Shown piece after piece: positions 17,290 to 26,632 of a DNA stretch of 64,000 bases. The notes beneath the pieces were generated by a model. That model did not search any database. It worked only from the letters and a program-made list of their open reading frames with translations, and was not told the origin of the DNA. Position 1 is the first letter of the stretch. The number at the start of each line of letters is the position of its first letter. Position numbers and translations under genes: made by a program. The stretch comes from Bradyrhizobium jicamae (GTDB taxonomy: Bacteria > Pseudomonadota > Alphaproteobacteria > Rhizobiales > Xanthobacteraceae): contig NZ_JAFCKQ010000009.1 in assembly GCF_018130215.1 (NCBI RefSeq), positions 1-64,000 of the forward strand, read 5' to 3'.

Positions 17290-18351
17290 TCAAGCGCGTG
17301 CTTCGAAGATTAGGTTGAAGGGCGTCTCGGTTGCCCGCCGGAAGCGCTTGAAGCCTGCCTCAGTTGCGACCTGCCGTAGTCTGCGTTCGCCCGCCTGAGC
17401 TCCAAGTCCGAGCCCAACTTCCTGGGAAAGCGACGCAGGCGTGCAAATGAAGGTCGAGGCGTGATAGTAAACGCGGCCCACCGGGTTAAGGTTGTCTTTC
17501 AGGTCGTCACAAGCAAACGGCTCGACGATCATCCACGCCCCGTCAATTGCCAACGTTTCCTTTACATGTTTGCCGGCGCCAACGGGATCACCCATGTCAT
17601 GCAGGCAATCGAAGAATGCCACGAGGTCATAATCTTGCCCCGGAAAATCCTTGGCGCTTGCCTGTGCGAAGGTGATGCGGTCGCCAACGCCCGCTTCTTG
17701 CGCCAGGAGTTTTGCGCGCTCGATTGAAGGCTTGTGATAGTCGAAGGCGAAGAACTCAGAATTCGGATAAGCCTGTGCCATCACGATCGTTGAAGCGCCG
17801 TGGCCGCACCCTACGTCCGCGACTTTTGCGCCGGCCTTCAGTTTCGCCTCGACGCCGTCAAGCGCGGGAATCCAATTCGGTACCAGATTGGCATTGTAAC
17901 CGGGCCTGAAGAAGCGTTCGGTGCCCGAGAACAGACACTTTGAATGCTCATGCCAGCCAACCCCTTTGCCCGTCCGGAATGCTTCGGCGACCTTGGCTTC
18001 GTCGAGATAAGTGGATTGCACCACGTCGAAGGCACCGGCGAAGAACGCAGGCGATCCTTCTTCGGCAAACGCCATAGCCTGCTCTGGCGAGAGCGAAAAT
18101 GTATCGTTCTCAGAATCATAGTCGATATATCCGGACGCAGCTTGACCGGACAGCCATTCGCGCACATATCGCTCGTGTAGATCGGTCTTCTTCGCCAGTT
18201 CGGATGGAGTAGTCGGCTTGCCCTGTGCCATTGCTTTGTAGAGCCCAAGGCGGTCGCCCAGCAGTATACTTGCGCCGCCAAGCGCGATGCCGAGGTCTCC
18301 GACCAGTTTCCCGACGAGCGCGTTCAATCTTTCAGGATTTGGTTCACGCAT
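17290..18351 (-). CDS. SAM-dependent methyltransferase with N-terminal winged helix
   Basis: A 353-aa protein. The N terminus is a MarR-like winged helix (TPSELAKKTDLHERYVREWL, residues about 50-70). The methyltransferase domain starts near residue 165 with motif I KVADVGCGHGAST, and a later acidic/aromatic block (DLVAFFDCLHDMG). This two-domain layout matches the Rv2258c-like group. The ATG at 18351 has a strong AGGAGG site six bases upstream. A 370-aa frame extends further but has no site. The methyl acceptor is unknown. Confidence 0.88.
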   Translation of the reverse strand: MREPNPERLNALVGKLVGDLGIALGGASILLGDRLGLYKAMAQGKPTTPSELAKKTDLHERYVREWLSGQAASGYIDYDSENDTFSLSPEQAMAFAEEGSPAFFAGAFDVVQSTYLDEAKVAEAFRTGKGVGWHEHSKCLFSGTERFFRPGYNANLVPNWIPALDGVEAKLKAGAKVADVGCGHGASTIVMAQAYPNSEFFAFDYHKPSIERAKLLAQEAGVGDRITFAQASAKDFPGQDYDLVAFFDCLHDMGDPVGAGKHVKETLAIDGAWMIVEPFACDDLKDNLNPVGRVYYHASTFICTPASLSQEVGLGLGAQAGERRLRQVATEAGFKRFRRATETPFNLIFEARA

Positions 18352-18710
18352 TGCAGCCTCCTTTGGTTGTCGCGAGTGCGCACTGTCTTTCAGACATTCC
18401 ACTAATCGACGGGGCCAACTCGATTGCGCCGGCCGCCCGCGATCGAGGCAAAGGCCGGTATGATGGCCGCAAAGGTCTGCCGGAGGCGACCCGGCGAGCG
18501 ATCAAACGTCAGGTTATCGAGTAGCGCCGGGCACATTTGAGTCCGTCGGACCCAGAAAAACGGCGGTTGGGAGCCTCAGATTAGTCGAAATACCAAATAG
18601 AAGGTTCAGCGCTTCGAGGTCGTCGGCTTGTCAATCCAGGACGTTCGAGGGGCATGTGCGTCGTTTCGAGCGTACGCGGCACGTCCGAACTGACGGTCAT
18701 CGCTCCCCGG
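18352..18710. other. Intergenic, no gene identified
   Basis: Apart from the ribosome-binding site and promoter region of the methyltransferase gene, nothing recognisable was found. A short plus-strand frame ending at about 18524 (basic, RKGLPEATRRAIKRQVIE) has no start or ribosome-binding site. Confidence 0.35.
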
Positions 18711-18863
18711 TCACCACACCGACGGCGGGTTCATCGCCGAAATCTTGTTGGTTCGTAGGGTAACCAGATGGCTCCCCTTGAACGGATGCCCGGTCCGCCG
18801 CGAGCAATCCTTGCAGCGCATGTACCGCTCCAGCCGCAGCGCCGCATCGAGCAAATCCCCCAT
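18711..18863 (-). pseudogene. Cys-containing hypothetical protein, C-terminal fragment
   Basis: The frame contains LERYMRCKDCSRR, then HPFKGSHLVTLRTNKIS and PPSVW. It is the C-terminal half of a small zinc-finger-like Bradyrhizobium protein whose N-terminal half type appears at 20642-20899. The ending seems changed by a point mutation that makes a stop after W. A 50-aa product from ATG 18863 is possible, but the natural N terminus is missing. Confidence 0.45.
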
Positions 18864-19040
18864 GGCCAAACCGCTCAAGCGATTCCAAGCGCTGGCGTGG
18901 CGGCGGCTTTGTTCGAAGCGTAACGGGCGTGCTATTAGCTGTCGATTGGGCCGATGTCCGCAGCGGGGGTCAAACCCGCCGGCGGCCGTCAGTCCGACCG
19001 CTATGCTAGAATTTGAGGCTCCAGGAGAAGGGAGGGCGAC

Positions 19041-19331
19041 ATGCCAAAGGGCTATTTTCTGAGTGAAGTCGACGTTGCAAACACAGAAGCTTACGAAGCT
19101 TATCGCACGCGAGTGCTTCCGACCGTCGAAAAGTTTGGCGGACGCTTTCTGGTACGAGGTGGCCAGCCCCAGGCGATCGAGGGCGGAGGATTCGCCAACC
19201 GTGTCATCGTCATCGAGTTTGACAGTCCAGAACAAGTGATGGCTTGGTATAATTGCTCCGAATATCAGGCGATTGTGCCGATCCGGCATGCCAACGCGAT
19301 AACGCGTGCGGCCTGTCTGATAGGGGCCTGA
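19041..19331 (+). CDS. DUF1330 protein
   Basis: A 96-aa protein of the dimeric alpha/beta-barrel DUF1330 family. It shows GYFLSEVDVAN at the start, the central GGRFLVRGG motif and the VIVIEFDSPEQVMAWYNCSEYQ block, all standard. A strong site (GAAGGGAGG) precedes the ATG. Family members are small soluble proteins of unknown biochemical role, often stress- or quorum-quenching-associated. It is complete. Confidence 0.9.
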   Translation: MPKGYFLSEVDVANTEAYEAYRTRVLPTVEKFGGRFLVRGGQPQAIEGGGFANRVIVIEFDSPEQVMAWYNCSEYQAIVPIRHANAITRAACLIGA

Positions 19332-19653
19332 TCCGGAGAGGCCGTCGCTCAGTTGGGTCATCTGAGGCGTCGTTTTGCATGCGGGCGGTCCAGGCTTGGC
19401 AGGCTATGGCGTCGGCCTCTCTGCGCGCATCCGTGGCCCGTTCGGCGAGGTGCCGGACGGTAGCGCCGAATAGATGCTCGCGTGATTTGGTGCCCATGTG
19501 CCGACTAACGCGGGCGTCCGCCGGCTGCGCAAATCGTCCAGATATTGGGGGAGCGGATGATCTCGGGCCACTTGAGGTGGCATTCGGATCATCAGTAGTT
19601 CTCTAGACAGTGTTGGTTACGCGATCATGCCCGCGCGAGCTAAGGGCACCACC

Positions 19654-19865
19654 ATGGATATTGGAGATTGGCTGAGGAGCCTTGGTCTCGGACAGTATGA
19701 GGCTGCCTTCCGCGAGAACGAAATAAACGAACAGGTCCTTCCAAGACTCACGCAGGAGAACTTGAAGGAGATTGGTGTTGGCCCTGTCGGCCATCGCCGC
19801 ATCCTCCTCGAGGCTATCACTGCGCTGCGCGAAGAAAGTAGACCCTCCAATGCAGCGGCGGCGTC
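19654..19865 (+). pseudogene. SAM-domain N terminus of a truncated adenylate cyclase
   Basis: The frame MDIGDWLRSLGLGQYEAAF.. to GHRRILLEAITALREE is a complete SAM domain (about 60 aa), closely similar to residues 1-60 of the 1126-aa cyclase at 35642-39022. After about residue 70 the similarity ends. The frame drifts on to position 20010, running antisense into the 3' end of the GST gene, and no cyclase domain follows. It is the broken-off 5' end of a paralogue. Confidence 0.7.
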
Positions 19866-19912
19866 GGGCTCCGGCAAGCGTGATCCCGGTGTGGATGCCC
19901 CAAATGCAGACA

Positions 19913-20533
19913 TCAAGGTTGCATTCGATGGCTCGATGGAGCCGTCTTCTGCATCGAAGGCAGCGCGGACAGGGAATTCATCCAATTGGCGAGTTGCTGG
20001 CGGCCGGTAGTGAGATCGCCAAGCCCGCGTTTACGCGCAACATCAAGAGCCACGGCGAGAATCAACTGGGCCATGTTTGGCGCTCCTAGGATCACCGGGT
20101 CGGCCATTCGTCCCTCAAATACATCGGCCATGCGTTGGGCTCGGGCTACCTCATGCGCCAAAGTAGTCGGCGAACGCTCGCCTGCGGGTCGAGCCATTTC
20201 ACGTACCCACACGCAGATCCCTTCGCACATGTTGCGCGCCGCGAACTCAAGCCGTTGGTAAGCCCAGTCCGTTTGGCGGCGGGGGTCGTGAAAACGAGGC
20301 TTACCGTCCAGGTTGTCAAGATAGGCACAGATGAGTTGGCTATCCTCCATGCCAACGCCTGAATCATCGATAAGATACGGTACGCGCCCAGATGGATTGA
20401 CTTGATAGTAAGGACTGTCAACGGCACGCGTTTTTGCCGCGATGATCTCTACGCGATCCTCAAGCGCCTTTTCCAGCACGAGAATGCGTGCCAGCCGCGC
20501 GTAGGGTGAGGTGAACGTGACATACAGCTTCAT
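19913..20533 (-). CDS. Glutathione S-transferase family protein
   Basis: A 206-aa cytosolic protein. The N-terminal thioredoxin fold has YVTFTSPYARLAR with a Ser/Tyr in the active-site loop. The glutathione-binding region is YQVNPSGRVPYLIDD and then MEDSQLICAYLD, followed by the all-helical C-terminal domain. The start at 20533 (MKLYVTF) is typical; an upstream ATG adds five residues. The C terminus (SLSALPSMQKTAPSSH) runs into the remnant of the SAM-domain gene and may have been altered by the rearrangement there. Confidence 0.88.
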   Translation of the reverse strand: MKLYVTFTSPYARLARILVLEKALEDRVEIIAAKTRAVDSPYYQVNPSGRVPYLIDDSGVGMEDSQLICAYLDNLDGKPRFHDPRRQTDWAYQRLEFAARNMCEGICVWVREMARPAGERSPTTLAHEVARAQRMADVFEGRMADPVILGAPNMAQLILAVALDVARKRGLGDLTTGRQQLANWMNSLSALPSMQKTAPSSHRMQP

Positions 20534-20641
20534 CGAAAACTCTGGCATGAAGGCCGAGGGTCCCTACCTGAAGAAATCGATCCTATCAGTGCATGAGCGA
20601 CCCAGCCATCACTTCCGAGGCGTTATGGGTCAAGGCGATGC

Positions 20642-20899
20642 GATGCCCTGAACGCCGGATACCGCTACCTCGAGGTCAATTGTGTTGGCTGCGAGACCTA
20701 CCAAACCGTCGCTCTCGACATCGCACGCCGACCGAAGTGGACGCCGGTTCACGAGCTGGAGCGCTATAATGCGGCAAACGACAACTCCCGCGAAAGCTCG
20801 ACAGCATTCCGTATTGCTCCGGCGCTCATCGCGACCGTTGCGTATTCCCGGTCCGATGCGCCAACGCCATCAGTATTTGCTTGGCTTCCATTGATTTAG
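20642..20899 (+). pseudogene. Cys-containing hypothetical protein, N-terminal fragment
   Basis: The frame reads DALNAGYRYLEVNCVGCETY, then ALDIARRPKWTPVHELERY, and continues without similarity to a stop at 20899. It carries the first Cys pair (C-x-x-C) and the HELERY junction of the same small-protein family whose C-terminal part is at 18711-18863. No start codon with a ribosome-binding site is evident. It is a remnant. Confidence 0.45.
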
Positions 20900-20963
20900 A
20901 TCAATCGCCGAATATCCTGACAAACTTACTGGCAAAAGGCTTGTTCAGGTCTTTGGAGGAAAC

Positions 20964-21290
20964 ATGAAATACATGCTCGAGTACACTGTACGCACAGCAG
21001 GTCTTTCCCATGACCAAAACTTTGCCGGGTCGCAGTCTCTTCTCACCGCGTTCAGTAGATGGAAGCCAGACGAAGAGAAGGGTTTGACGATCCACGCCTT
21101 CGTCGCAAACTTGAGCGGACGGGGTGGTTATGTCTTGGTAGAAGCCAACGATCCCAAGATCATTACCACGTTTGTTTCGAAGTACAACTTCTGGAATGAC
21201 ATCAGTGTTGTTCCTGTCATCGATATTGGCGAGTCGGTGCCGATAATCGCGAGTTCGCTCGCGTGGGCGCAGAGTGCGTCCAAGAGCTGA
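20964..21290 (+). CDS. DUF3303 protein
   Basis: A 108-aa protein with the family pattern: MLEYTVRTAG.. at the start, LLTAFSRWKPDEEKG, then FVANLSGRGGYVLVEANDP and the VVPVIDIGESVPI ending. A good ribosome-binding site (GGAGGAAAC) is present, and an intrinsic terminator follows directly. DUF3303 proteins have a small ferredoxin-like alpha/beta fold; the function is unknown. It is a complete single-gene transcription unit. Confidence 0.88.
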   Translation: MKYMLEYTVRTAGLSHDQNFAGSQSLLTAFSRWKPDEEKGLTIHAFVANLSGRGGYVLVEANDPKIITTFVSKYNFWNDISVVPVIDIGESVPIIASSLAWAQSASKS

Positions 21291-21296
21291 TACGAC

Positions 21297-21328
21297 GCGC
21301 CCCGATAAGGTAATCGGGGCGCCTTTTT
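21297..21328 (+). terminator. Intrinsic terminator after DUF3303 gene
   Basis: Perfect 10-bp stem GCGCCCCGAT/ATCGGGGCGC with a 6-nt loop, followed by CTTTTT. Confidence 0.9.
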
Positions 21329-21568
21329 CTGATCCTGCCAAGGGCGTGATAACATGAGTAAGGTCCTTTCATAGCCGTTTCCGTCGTGACAGGCGCCTGC
21401 CGAATGTCTGGTGTAGGGGGTGAACCGGACTGTCACGGTTGCAGGTTCTGTGCTTCCGAGTGTGACCTTGTCCTCCGTTCAGCGATCTGGAATCGCGAAG
21501 GTCCAATCATTCGGCTATTGTCTGAAGAACGAGTTTATCGCGTTCCGGCAAGATAGCGAGGACGTGCC

Positions 21569-22900
21569 ATGGTGCCTGAGATTCGCTATGCGAAAAGTGG
21601 CGGAGTTCACATCGCCTACCAAGTCTTTGGAAGTGGTCCTGTTGATTTAGTCATCATCCCTGGCTTCATCTCGAATATTGAACACTATTGGGACTGGCCC
21701 GAAGCAGCCAACTGGCTGAGCTATTTGGCAGGCCGCGCACGAGTCATAATATTCGATAAGCGCGGTACGGGTCTTTCTGATCGGCTCGGCCAGTTACCCA
21801 GCCTTGAACAGCGCATGGAAGATGCACGAGCCGTGATGGATGCCGTGGGAGTGCGGCGTGCGGCCGTCATGGGTTTTTCCGAGGGCGGATCGCTGGCCGT
21901 GCTCCTTGCCGCGGTTCATCCCGAGCGCTGTTCGGCGCTCGTCCTCTACGGTGCTTTTGCACGATTTTCGGACTGGTTCCCGACCAAGCAGAAGTTTGAG
22001 GCGTTCCTTAACTACGTCGAGACCTCATGGGGGACCGGCGAGAGCTTCGCAGCGTTTGCCCCCTCGAAAAAAGACAACGTTGAATTCAAGAAGTGGTGGG
22101 GGCGGTGGGAAAGGCTGGGCGGCAGTCCATCCGCTGTGGCGAGCCTGATGCGGTTGAACAGCGGCATCAACATTGACGGCATCCTTCCAACGCTTCGCGT
22201 CCCTACTCTCGTGCTGCACCGAACTGAGGATCCGACCGTCAGCATCCAGGCCGGACGGTTCTTGGCGAAGAACGTTCCGCACGCGGCTCTGGTCGAGTTG
22301 GAAGGGGCCGACCATATGTGCTGGTTCGGGGAAAATGCGATGCAGATTGCCGATACGATCCTCGATTTCATCGTGACGCCGGGCGGCGACACGCGAAACA
22401 CCGTGAGTTCGAGGCGAGTCCTGGCGACTATCCTATTCACGGATATTGTCGGCTCAACCGAGCGCGCCCATAAGCTCGGCGACAGAAGTTGGCGGGAGCT
22501 GCTCCAAGCTCATGATGCAACCGTCCGGCGGGAGATCCTGCGGTTTCGCGGTAACGAAGTGAAATCGACTGGCGACGGGTTCCTGGCCGAGTTCGACGGT
22601 CCGGCGCGCGCCATCCGTTGTGCCGTGGCGATCACGGAAGCGATGGCACCCCTTGGCATTCATGTCCGGGCGGGACTGCATGCTGGAGAAGTGGAGCGCA
22701 GCGATACTGACGTGCATGGGATCGCCGTTCATCTTGCCGCGCGCATCATGGATACGGCACCCCCAGGCGGAGTTGTTGTCTCCCGAACCGTGAAGGACCT
22801 GATAGCCGGATCAGGCATCGAACTCGAAGCGGCCGGCGAGCACATTCTGAAGGGATTGCAAGAGAAGTGGGAGCTCTTCAGAGTGAAGTCCGTAGCGTAG
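21569..22900 (+). CDS. Alpha/beta hydrolase-adenylate/guanylate cyclase fusion
   Basis: A 443-aa two-domain protein. Residues 1-270 are an alpha/beta hydrolase with nucleophile Ser104 in MGFSEGGS and the His in EGADHMCWFG. Residues about 280-443 are a class III nucleotidyl cyclase with metal-binding Asp in LFTDIVGST and the second Asp in KSTGDGFLAEF, followed by GLHAGEVE. Cyclic nucleotide synthesis may be controlled by hydrolase-domain ligand binding, or the hydrolase may work as a sensor. The fusion is known in Rhizobiales. No membrane segment is present. Confidence 0.9.
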   Translation: MVPEIRYAKSGGVHIAYQVFGSGPVDLVIIPGFISNIEHYWDWPEAANWLSYLAGRARVIIFDKRGTGLSDRLGQLPSLEQRMEDARAVMDAVGVRRAAVMGFSEGGSLAVLLAAVHPERCSALVLYGAFARFSDWFPTKQKFEAFLNYVETSWGTGESFAAFAPSKKDNVEFKKWWGRWERLGGSPSAVASLMRLNSGINIDGILPTLRVPTLVLHRTEDPTVSIQAGRFLAKNVPHAALVELEGADHMCWFGENAMQIADTILDFIVTPGGDTRNTVSSRRVLATILFTDIVGSTERAHKLGDRSWRELLQAHDATVRREILRFRGNEVKSTGDGFLAEFDGPARAIRCAVAITEAMAPLGIHVRAGLHAGEVERSDTDVHGIAVHLAARIMDTAPPGGVVVSRTVKDLIAGSGIELEAAGEHILKGLQEKWELFRVKSVA

Positions 22901-22951
22901 CGCGCCAACTGCCCAAGCGTAACGCTTGTCGCACGAGAAGGGAGACTACCC

Positions 22952-23722
22952 ATGTGGCAGCCGGACGGATGGGGTTGGCAGGCGCGAATAGGCCTGCTGA
23001 CTCCGCACGCAGACATTTGTCCGGAGTCCGAATTCCGCGCTATGGCGCCGGAAGGCGTCTCGATTCATGCAACGCGGGTGCTACTCGGCGTCTACTCTCC
23101 AGGTGGCATCATGGATCCAACGATTGCAGCTGGTCCTGTACGCGCTTTCGCCGATCCGCCGGAGGTTGACGATGCAGCCGAGCTGCTGGCGGCGGCCCCG
23201 TTGGATGCAATTGTCTACGGCTTTACCAGTAGCAGCTATGTGCGGGGCGCGGCCGACGATGCCGTCCTGATGCGCCGCCTGGAAACACGCACGCGCGGTG
23301 TTCCCGTGGTCGTACCGTGTGCAGCTGCTGCCGAGGCGCTGACTGTGCTGGGTGTCAAGGCGCTCGCCCTGATCAACCCCCCCTGGTTCTCTGCAGAGCT
23401 GAGCGGGCAAGGCGCCAGTTACTTTGAAGGGCTGGGATTTGAGGTCGTTTATCACGGCCCCGCCGGGCTGCCATCAAATCAGCAGGCGATTGAACCTGCC
23501 GAAGTTTATGAATGGGTCAGACGGCATACGCCGGTGAATGCTGACGCGGTATTCATTGGAGGTAATGGATTTCGCGCTGTGGCGACCATTCACGCTCTGG
23601 AACGGGACCTTTCGCGGCCCGTGTTGACGGCAAATCAGGTGGCATTTTGGCATGCCCTGCGCGTTTCGAAAAAGCGTATCACCGTCACCGGCTACGGCAG
23701 AATTTTCGATTCGCAACGGTGA
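22952..23722 (+). CDS. Maleate isomerase/Asp-Glu racemase superfamily protein
   Basis: A 256-aa protein. The N-terminal half (ARIGLLTPHADICPESEF) and the Cys in VVVPCAAAAEAL (about residue 125) fit the maleate isomerase/arylmalonate decarboxylase group, which uses one or two Cys residues. The second expected Cys position near GGNGFRAVATIH appears to be Gly/Asn rather than Cys, so the chemistry may differ from true maleate isomerase. It starts 52 bp after the cyclase gene with GAAGGGAG and is probably co-transcribed. Confidence 0.75.
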   Translation: MWQPDGWGWQARIGLLTPHADICPESEFRAMAPEGVSIHATRVLLGVYSPGGIMDPTIAAGPVRAFADPPEVDDAAELLAAAPLDAIVYGFTSSSYVRGAADDAVLMRRLETRTRGVPVVVPCAAAAEALTVLGVKALALINPPWFSAELSGQGASYFEGLGFEVVYHGPAGLPSNQQAIEPAEVYEWVRRHTPVNADAVFIGGNGFRAVATIHALERDLSRPVLTANQVAFWHALRVSKKRITVTGYGRIFDSQR

Positions 23723-24381
23723 CCAGCGCAAGAGCGATCCAACATCTTCAGTTTCAAGGGATTAACCGGCCGCGCTGCAAGCCCGGGCGGAAGGGGGGAT
23801 CGAACAGAGCGTTCGTTGCGACCAAGACGGTCGAGCAGCAAAGCAGCCCTGGCAACCGGTGTCCTTGCCTTCGAGTGTGCCTTCAGCTCCTTGACGTCGT
23901 TCTTAGTCCATTACCGCCGTTTGACGCGTTTTTTCGTTACTGTCTTTGCCATCATGGCTCCTCTTGGTTAGGGGCGGCCAATCGATCATTGCGCGTTTGT
24001 GCCGCAGCGGCATCAAGCGCAAACGCCGTGGAGGATCGGAGTGACCATTCGCTCCCGTTGGCTCGCAGTGCCCAATGGGTGATGCTACCAAAATCGCGGC
24101 TCAGCACTCATGCCTCCGTCGCTGCTTCCGGGATCCTTGCCGTGTCCGCAGTGTCGTTCATGTCGCTGCTTCTCGCCGGCGGATCCTGGGCATAAATCAG
24201 TTGCCGAAGTTCACCACAGGTGCCAGATTTTGCTGCTGTATCGAATGTGTCGATAGGACAGAGAGCAGGCCGTCAATTACCGCATTGTCCAAAATGACAT
24301 ATAGCTTCAGCACCGGTGCATCCGGCCGCATCGGAGGCTGTTGCGCTATCTAAAACCCCGCCACGCTAAGGAAGCCCGCGT
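23723..24381. other. Gene-poor stretch with one small pseudogene
   Basis: Holds the minus-strand remnant at 23815-23955. A 37-aa plus-strand frame (24082-24195, starting MLPKSRLSTHASVAASG) resembles a signal peptide without a mature protein. A minus-strand frame of about the same size near 24200-24310 has no support. Nothing else was identified. Confidence 0.35.
23815..23955 (-). pseudogene. Small basic Lys/Arg-rich protein gene with in-frame stop
   Basis: The frame MMAKTVTKKRVKRR is followed by TAA and then continues in frame as WTKNDVKELKAHSKARTPVA. This matches a small basic helix-turn-helix-like family that I recall from Bradyrhizobium (basic start, then W-T/S-K-x-D-[VL]-[KR]-x-L/M-K). 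A good AAGAGGAG site precedes the ATG. The nonsense codon at residue 15 and the loss of the C-terminal part show decay. Confidence 0.5.
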
Positions 24382-26622
24382 ATGAGCACCACACGGCCCA
24401 CCATCATCTACACGCTGACCGATGAAGCCCCGGCGCTCGCGACGGTAGCGTTCTTGCCGATCGTGCGGGTATTCGCGACGGCGGCCGGGATCAACGTTGC
24501 TACCAGCGATATCTCGGTAGCAGCTAGGATCCTCGGTGAATTTCCCGAATTCCTGACCGAAGAGCAGCGTGTGCCTGACAACCTGGCCGAGTTGGGCCGG
24601 CTGACGCTGTTACCCGGCACCAACATTATCAAACTGCCAAATATCAGCGCTTCGGTGGCGCAGTTGATGGCGGCGATCAAGGAGCTCAAGGGTAAGGGGT
24701 ACAATATCCCGGACTATCCCGAGAACCCCACGTCGGACGAACAGAAGGCGATCCGAGCACGTTACGCCAAATGCACCGGCAGCGCAGTAAACCCGGTGCT
24801 GCGCGAGGGCAATTCCGATCGCCGCGCGCCGCTGGCGGTGAAGAACTATGCGCGCAAGAATCCGCACACCATGGCCGAATGGAGCCAAGCCTCGCGTTCA
24901 CACGTCTCGCACATGCACCATGGCGACTTTTACCACGGCGAAAAATCCATGACGCTGGACAAGGCGCGCGACGTGAAGATGGAGCTGATTACCAACAGTG
25001 GAAAGACGGTTGTGCTCAAGCCCAAGGTGACGTTGCAAGAGCGCGAGGTGATCGATTCGATGTTCATGAGCAAGAAGGTGCTCCTGGAATTCTACGAGCA
25101 ACAGATTGAGGACGCGCACAAGACTGGTGTGATGTTCTCGCTGCACGTGAAGGCCACCATGATGAAGGTGTCTCATCCAATTGTGTTCGGCCACTGCGTG
25201 AAGATCTTCTATCGCGATGCCTTCGCCAAGCACGGCCAATTGTTCGACGAGATAGGGGTGAACGTCAACAACGGTATGGTCGACTTGTACAACAAGATCG
25301 CGAGCCTGCCAGAGAGCAAGCAGGACGAGATCAAGCGCGACCTGCATGCGTGCCATGAGCATCGGCCTGAGCTTGCGATGGTCGACTCGACCAAGGGCAT
25401 CACCAACTTCCATTCGCCCAATGACGTCATCGTCGACGCATCCATGCCGGCCATGATCCGCAATGGCGGCAAGATGTGGGGGGCCGACGGGCGCCTGAAG
25501 GACGTCAAGGCCGTGATGCCGGAAAGCACCTTTGCCCGCATCTATCAAGAGATGATCAACTTCTGTAAATGGCACGGCGCGTTCGATCCGAAGACCATGG
25601 GCACCGTGCCCAACGTTGGTTTGATGGCTCAGCAGGCCGAGGAATACGGCTCGCACGACAAGACGTTTGAGATCCCCGAGGACGGCGTGGCCAACATCAG
25701 CGATCTTGCCACCGGCGAAGTGCTGCTCAGCCAGAACGTCGAACAGGGGGACATCTGGCGGATGTGCCAGGTCAAGGACGCGGCGATCCGGGACTGGGTC
25801 AAGCTCGCCGTCAACCGTGCCCGCAACTCCGGTATGCCGGTCCTGTTCTGGCTCGACCCGTATCGTCCGCACGAGGCGCAGCTCATCACGAAGGTCAAGA
25901 TGTACCTGCATGAGCACGACACCACCGGCCTCGACATCCAGATCATGAGCCAGGTGCGCGCCATGCGCTATACGCTGGAGCGCGTCATTCGCGGCCTCGA
26001 CACGATCAGTGCCACCGGCAACATCCTGCGCGACTATCTGACGGACCTGTTCCCCATCATGGAGCTGGGCACCTCGGCCAAGATGCTGTCCATCGTGCCG
26101 CTAATGGCGGGCGGTGGCATGTATGAAACCGGCGCTGGCGGCTCTGCACCCAAGCACGTGCAGCAACTGGCCGAGGAGAACCACCTCCGTTGGGATTCGC
26201 TGGGTGAATTTTTGGCGTTGGCCGTCTCCCTCGAAGACCTTGGCCTGAAGACCAGCAATCAGAAGGCGAAGCTGTTGGCCAGGACGCTCGATGCCGCGAC
26301 AGGCAAGCTGCTGGACAACAGGAAGTCGCCATCGCCGCGGACTGGCGAATTGGACAATCGGGGCAGCCAGTTCTACCTGGCGATGTACTGGGCTCAGGAG
26401 CTTGCTAGTCAGTCGGAGGATCCGGCCCTGCAGGCGCTGTTCGGTCCGCTGGCTGAGACGCTCGCCCGCAACGAAGAGAAGATTGTCGCTGAACTTGCGG
26501 CCGTCCAGGCCAACCCCGTGGACATCGGCGGCTATTACCTGCCCGATCCAGCGAAATGCGAGGCGGTGATGCGCCCAAGCGCTACGTTCAACGCAACACT
26601 GACGCGAATGGGAGGCTCATAG
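24382..26622 (+). CDS. icd: NADP-dependent isocitrate dehydrogenase, monomeric type
   Basis: A 746-aa enzyme that converts isocitrate to 2-oxoglutarate with NADPH formation. It matches the monomeric IDH-II family along its whole length (about 740 aa): IIYTLTDEAPALAT at the N terminus, GTNIIKLPNISASVAQL near 80, NPVLREGNSDRRAP near 145 (substrate-binding Ser/Asn), the GDFYHGEKSMTLDKA region and SAPKHVQQL near the end. It is complete, with a single-gene setting flanked by remnants on both sides. Bradyrhizobium-type genomes normally also carry the unrelated dimeric enzyme, so this may be an accessory copy. Confidence 0.93.
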   Translation: MSTTRPTIIYTLTDEAPALATVAFLPIVRVFATAAGINVATSDISVAARILGEFPEFLTEEQRVPDNLAELGRLTLLPGTNIIKLPNISASVAQLMAAIKELKGKGYNIPDYPENPTSDEQKAIRARYAKCTGSAVNPVLREGNSDRRAPLAVKNYARKNPHTMAEWSQASRSHVSHMHHGDFYHGEKSMTLDKARDVKMELITNSGKTVVLKPKVTLQEREVIDSMFMSKKVLLEFYEQQIEDAHKTGVMFSLHVKATMMKVSHPIVFGHCVKIFYRDAFAKHGQLFDEIGVNVNNGMVDLYNKIASLPESKQDEIKRDLHACHEHRPELAMVDSTKGITNFHSPNDVIVDASMPAMIRNGGKMWGADGRLKDVKAVMPESTFARIYQEMINFCKWHGAFDPKTMGTVPNVGLMAQQAEEYGSHDKTFEIPEDGVANISDLATGEVLLSQNVEQGDIWRMCQVKDAAIRDWVKLAVNRARNSGMPVLFWLDPYRPHEAQLITKVKMYLHEHDTTGLDIQIMSQVRAMRYTLERVIRGLDTISATGNILRDYLTDLFPIMELGTSAKMLSIVPLMAGGGMYETGAGGSAPKHVQQLAEENHLRWDSLGEFLALAVSLEDLGLKTSNQKAKLLARTLDAATGKLLDNRKSPSPRTGELDNRGSQFYLAMYWAQELASQSEDPALQALFGPLAETLARNEEKIVAELAAVQANPVDIGGYYLPDPAKCEAVMRPSATFNATLTRMGGS

Positions 26623-26632
26623 GGCGCTGCGG

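Noticed and set aside
24082..24195. A 37-codon signal-peptide-like frame
   Set aside because: No mature protein follows, no ribosome-binding site is present, and no relative was found in the window.
24898..25917. A 339-codon minus-strand frame
   Set aside because: Antisense to isocitrate dehydrogenase; it is a shadow of high third-position GC.
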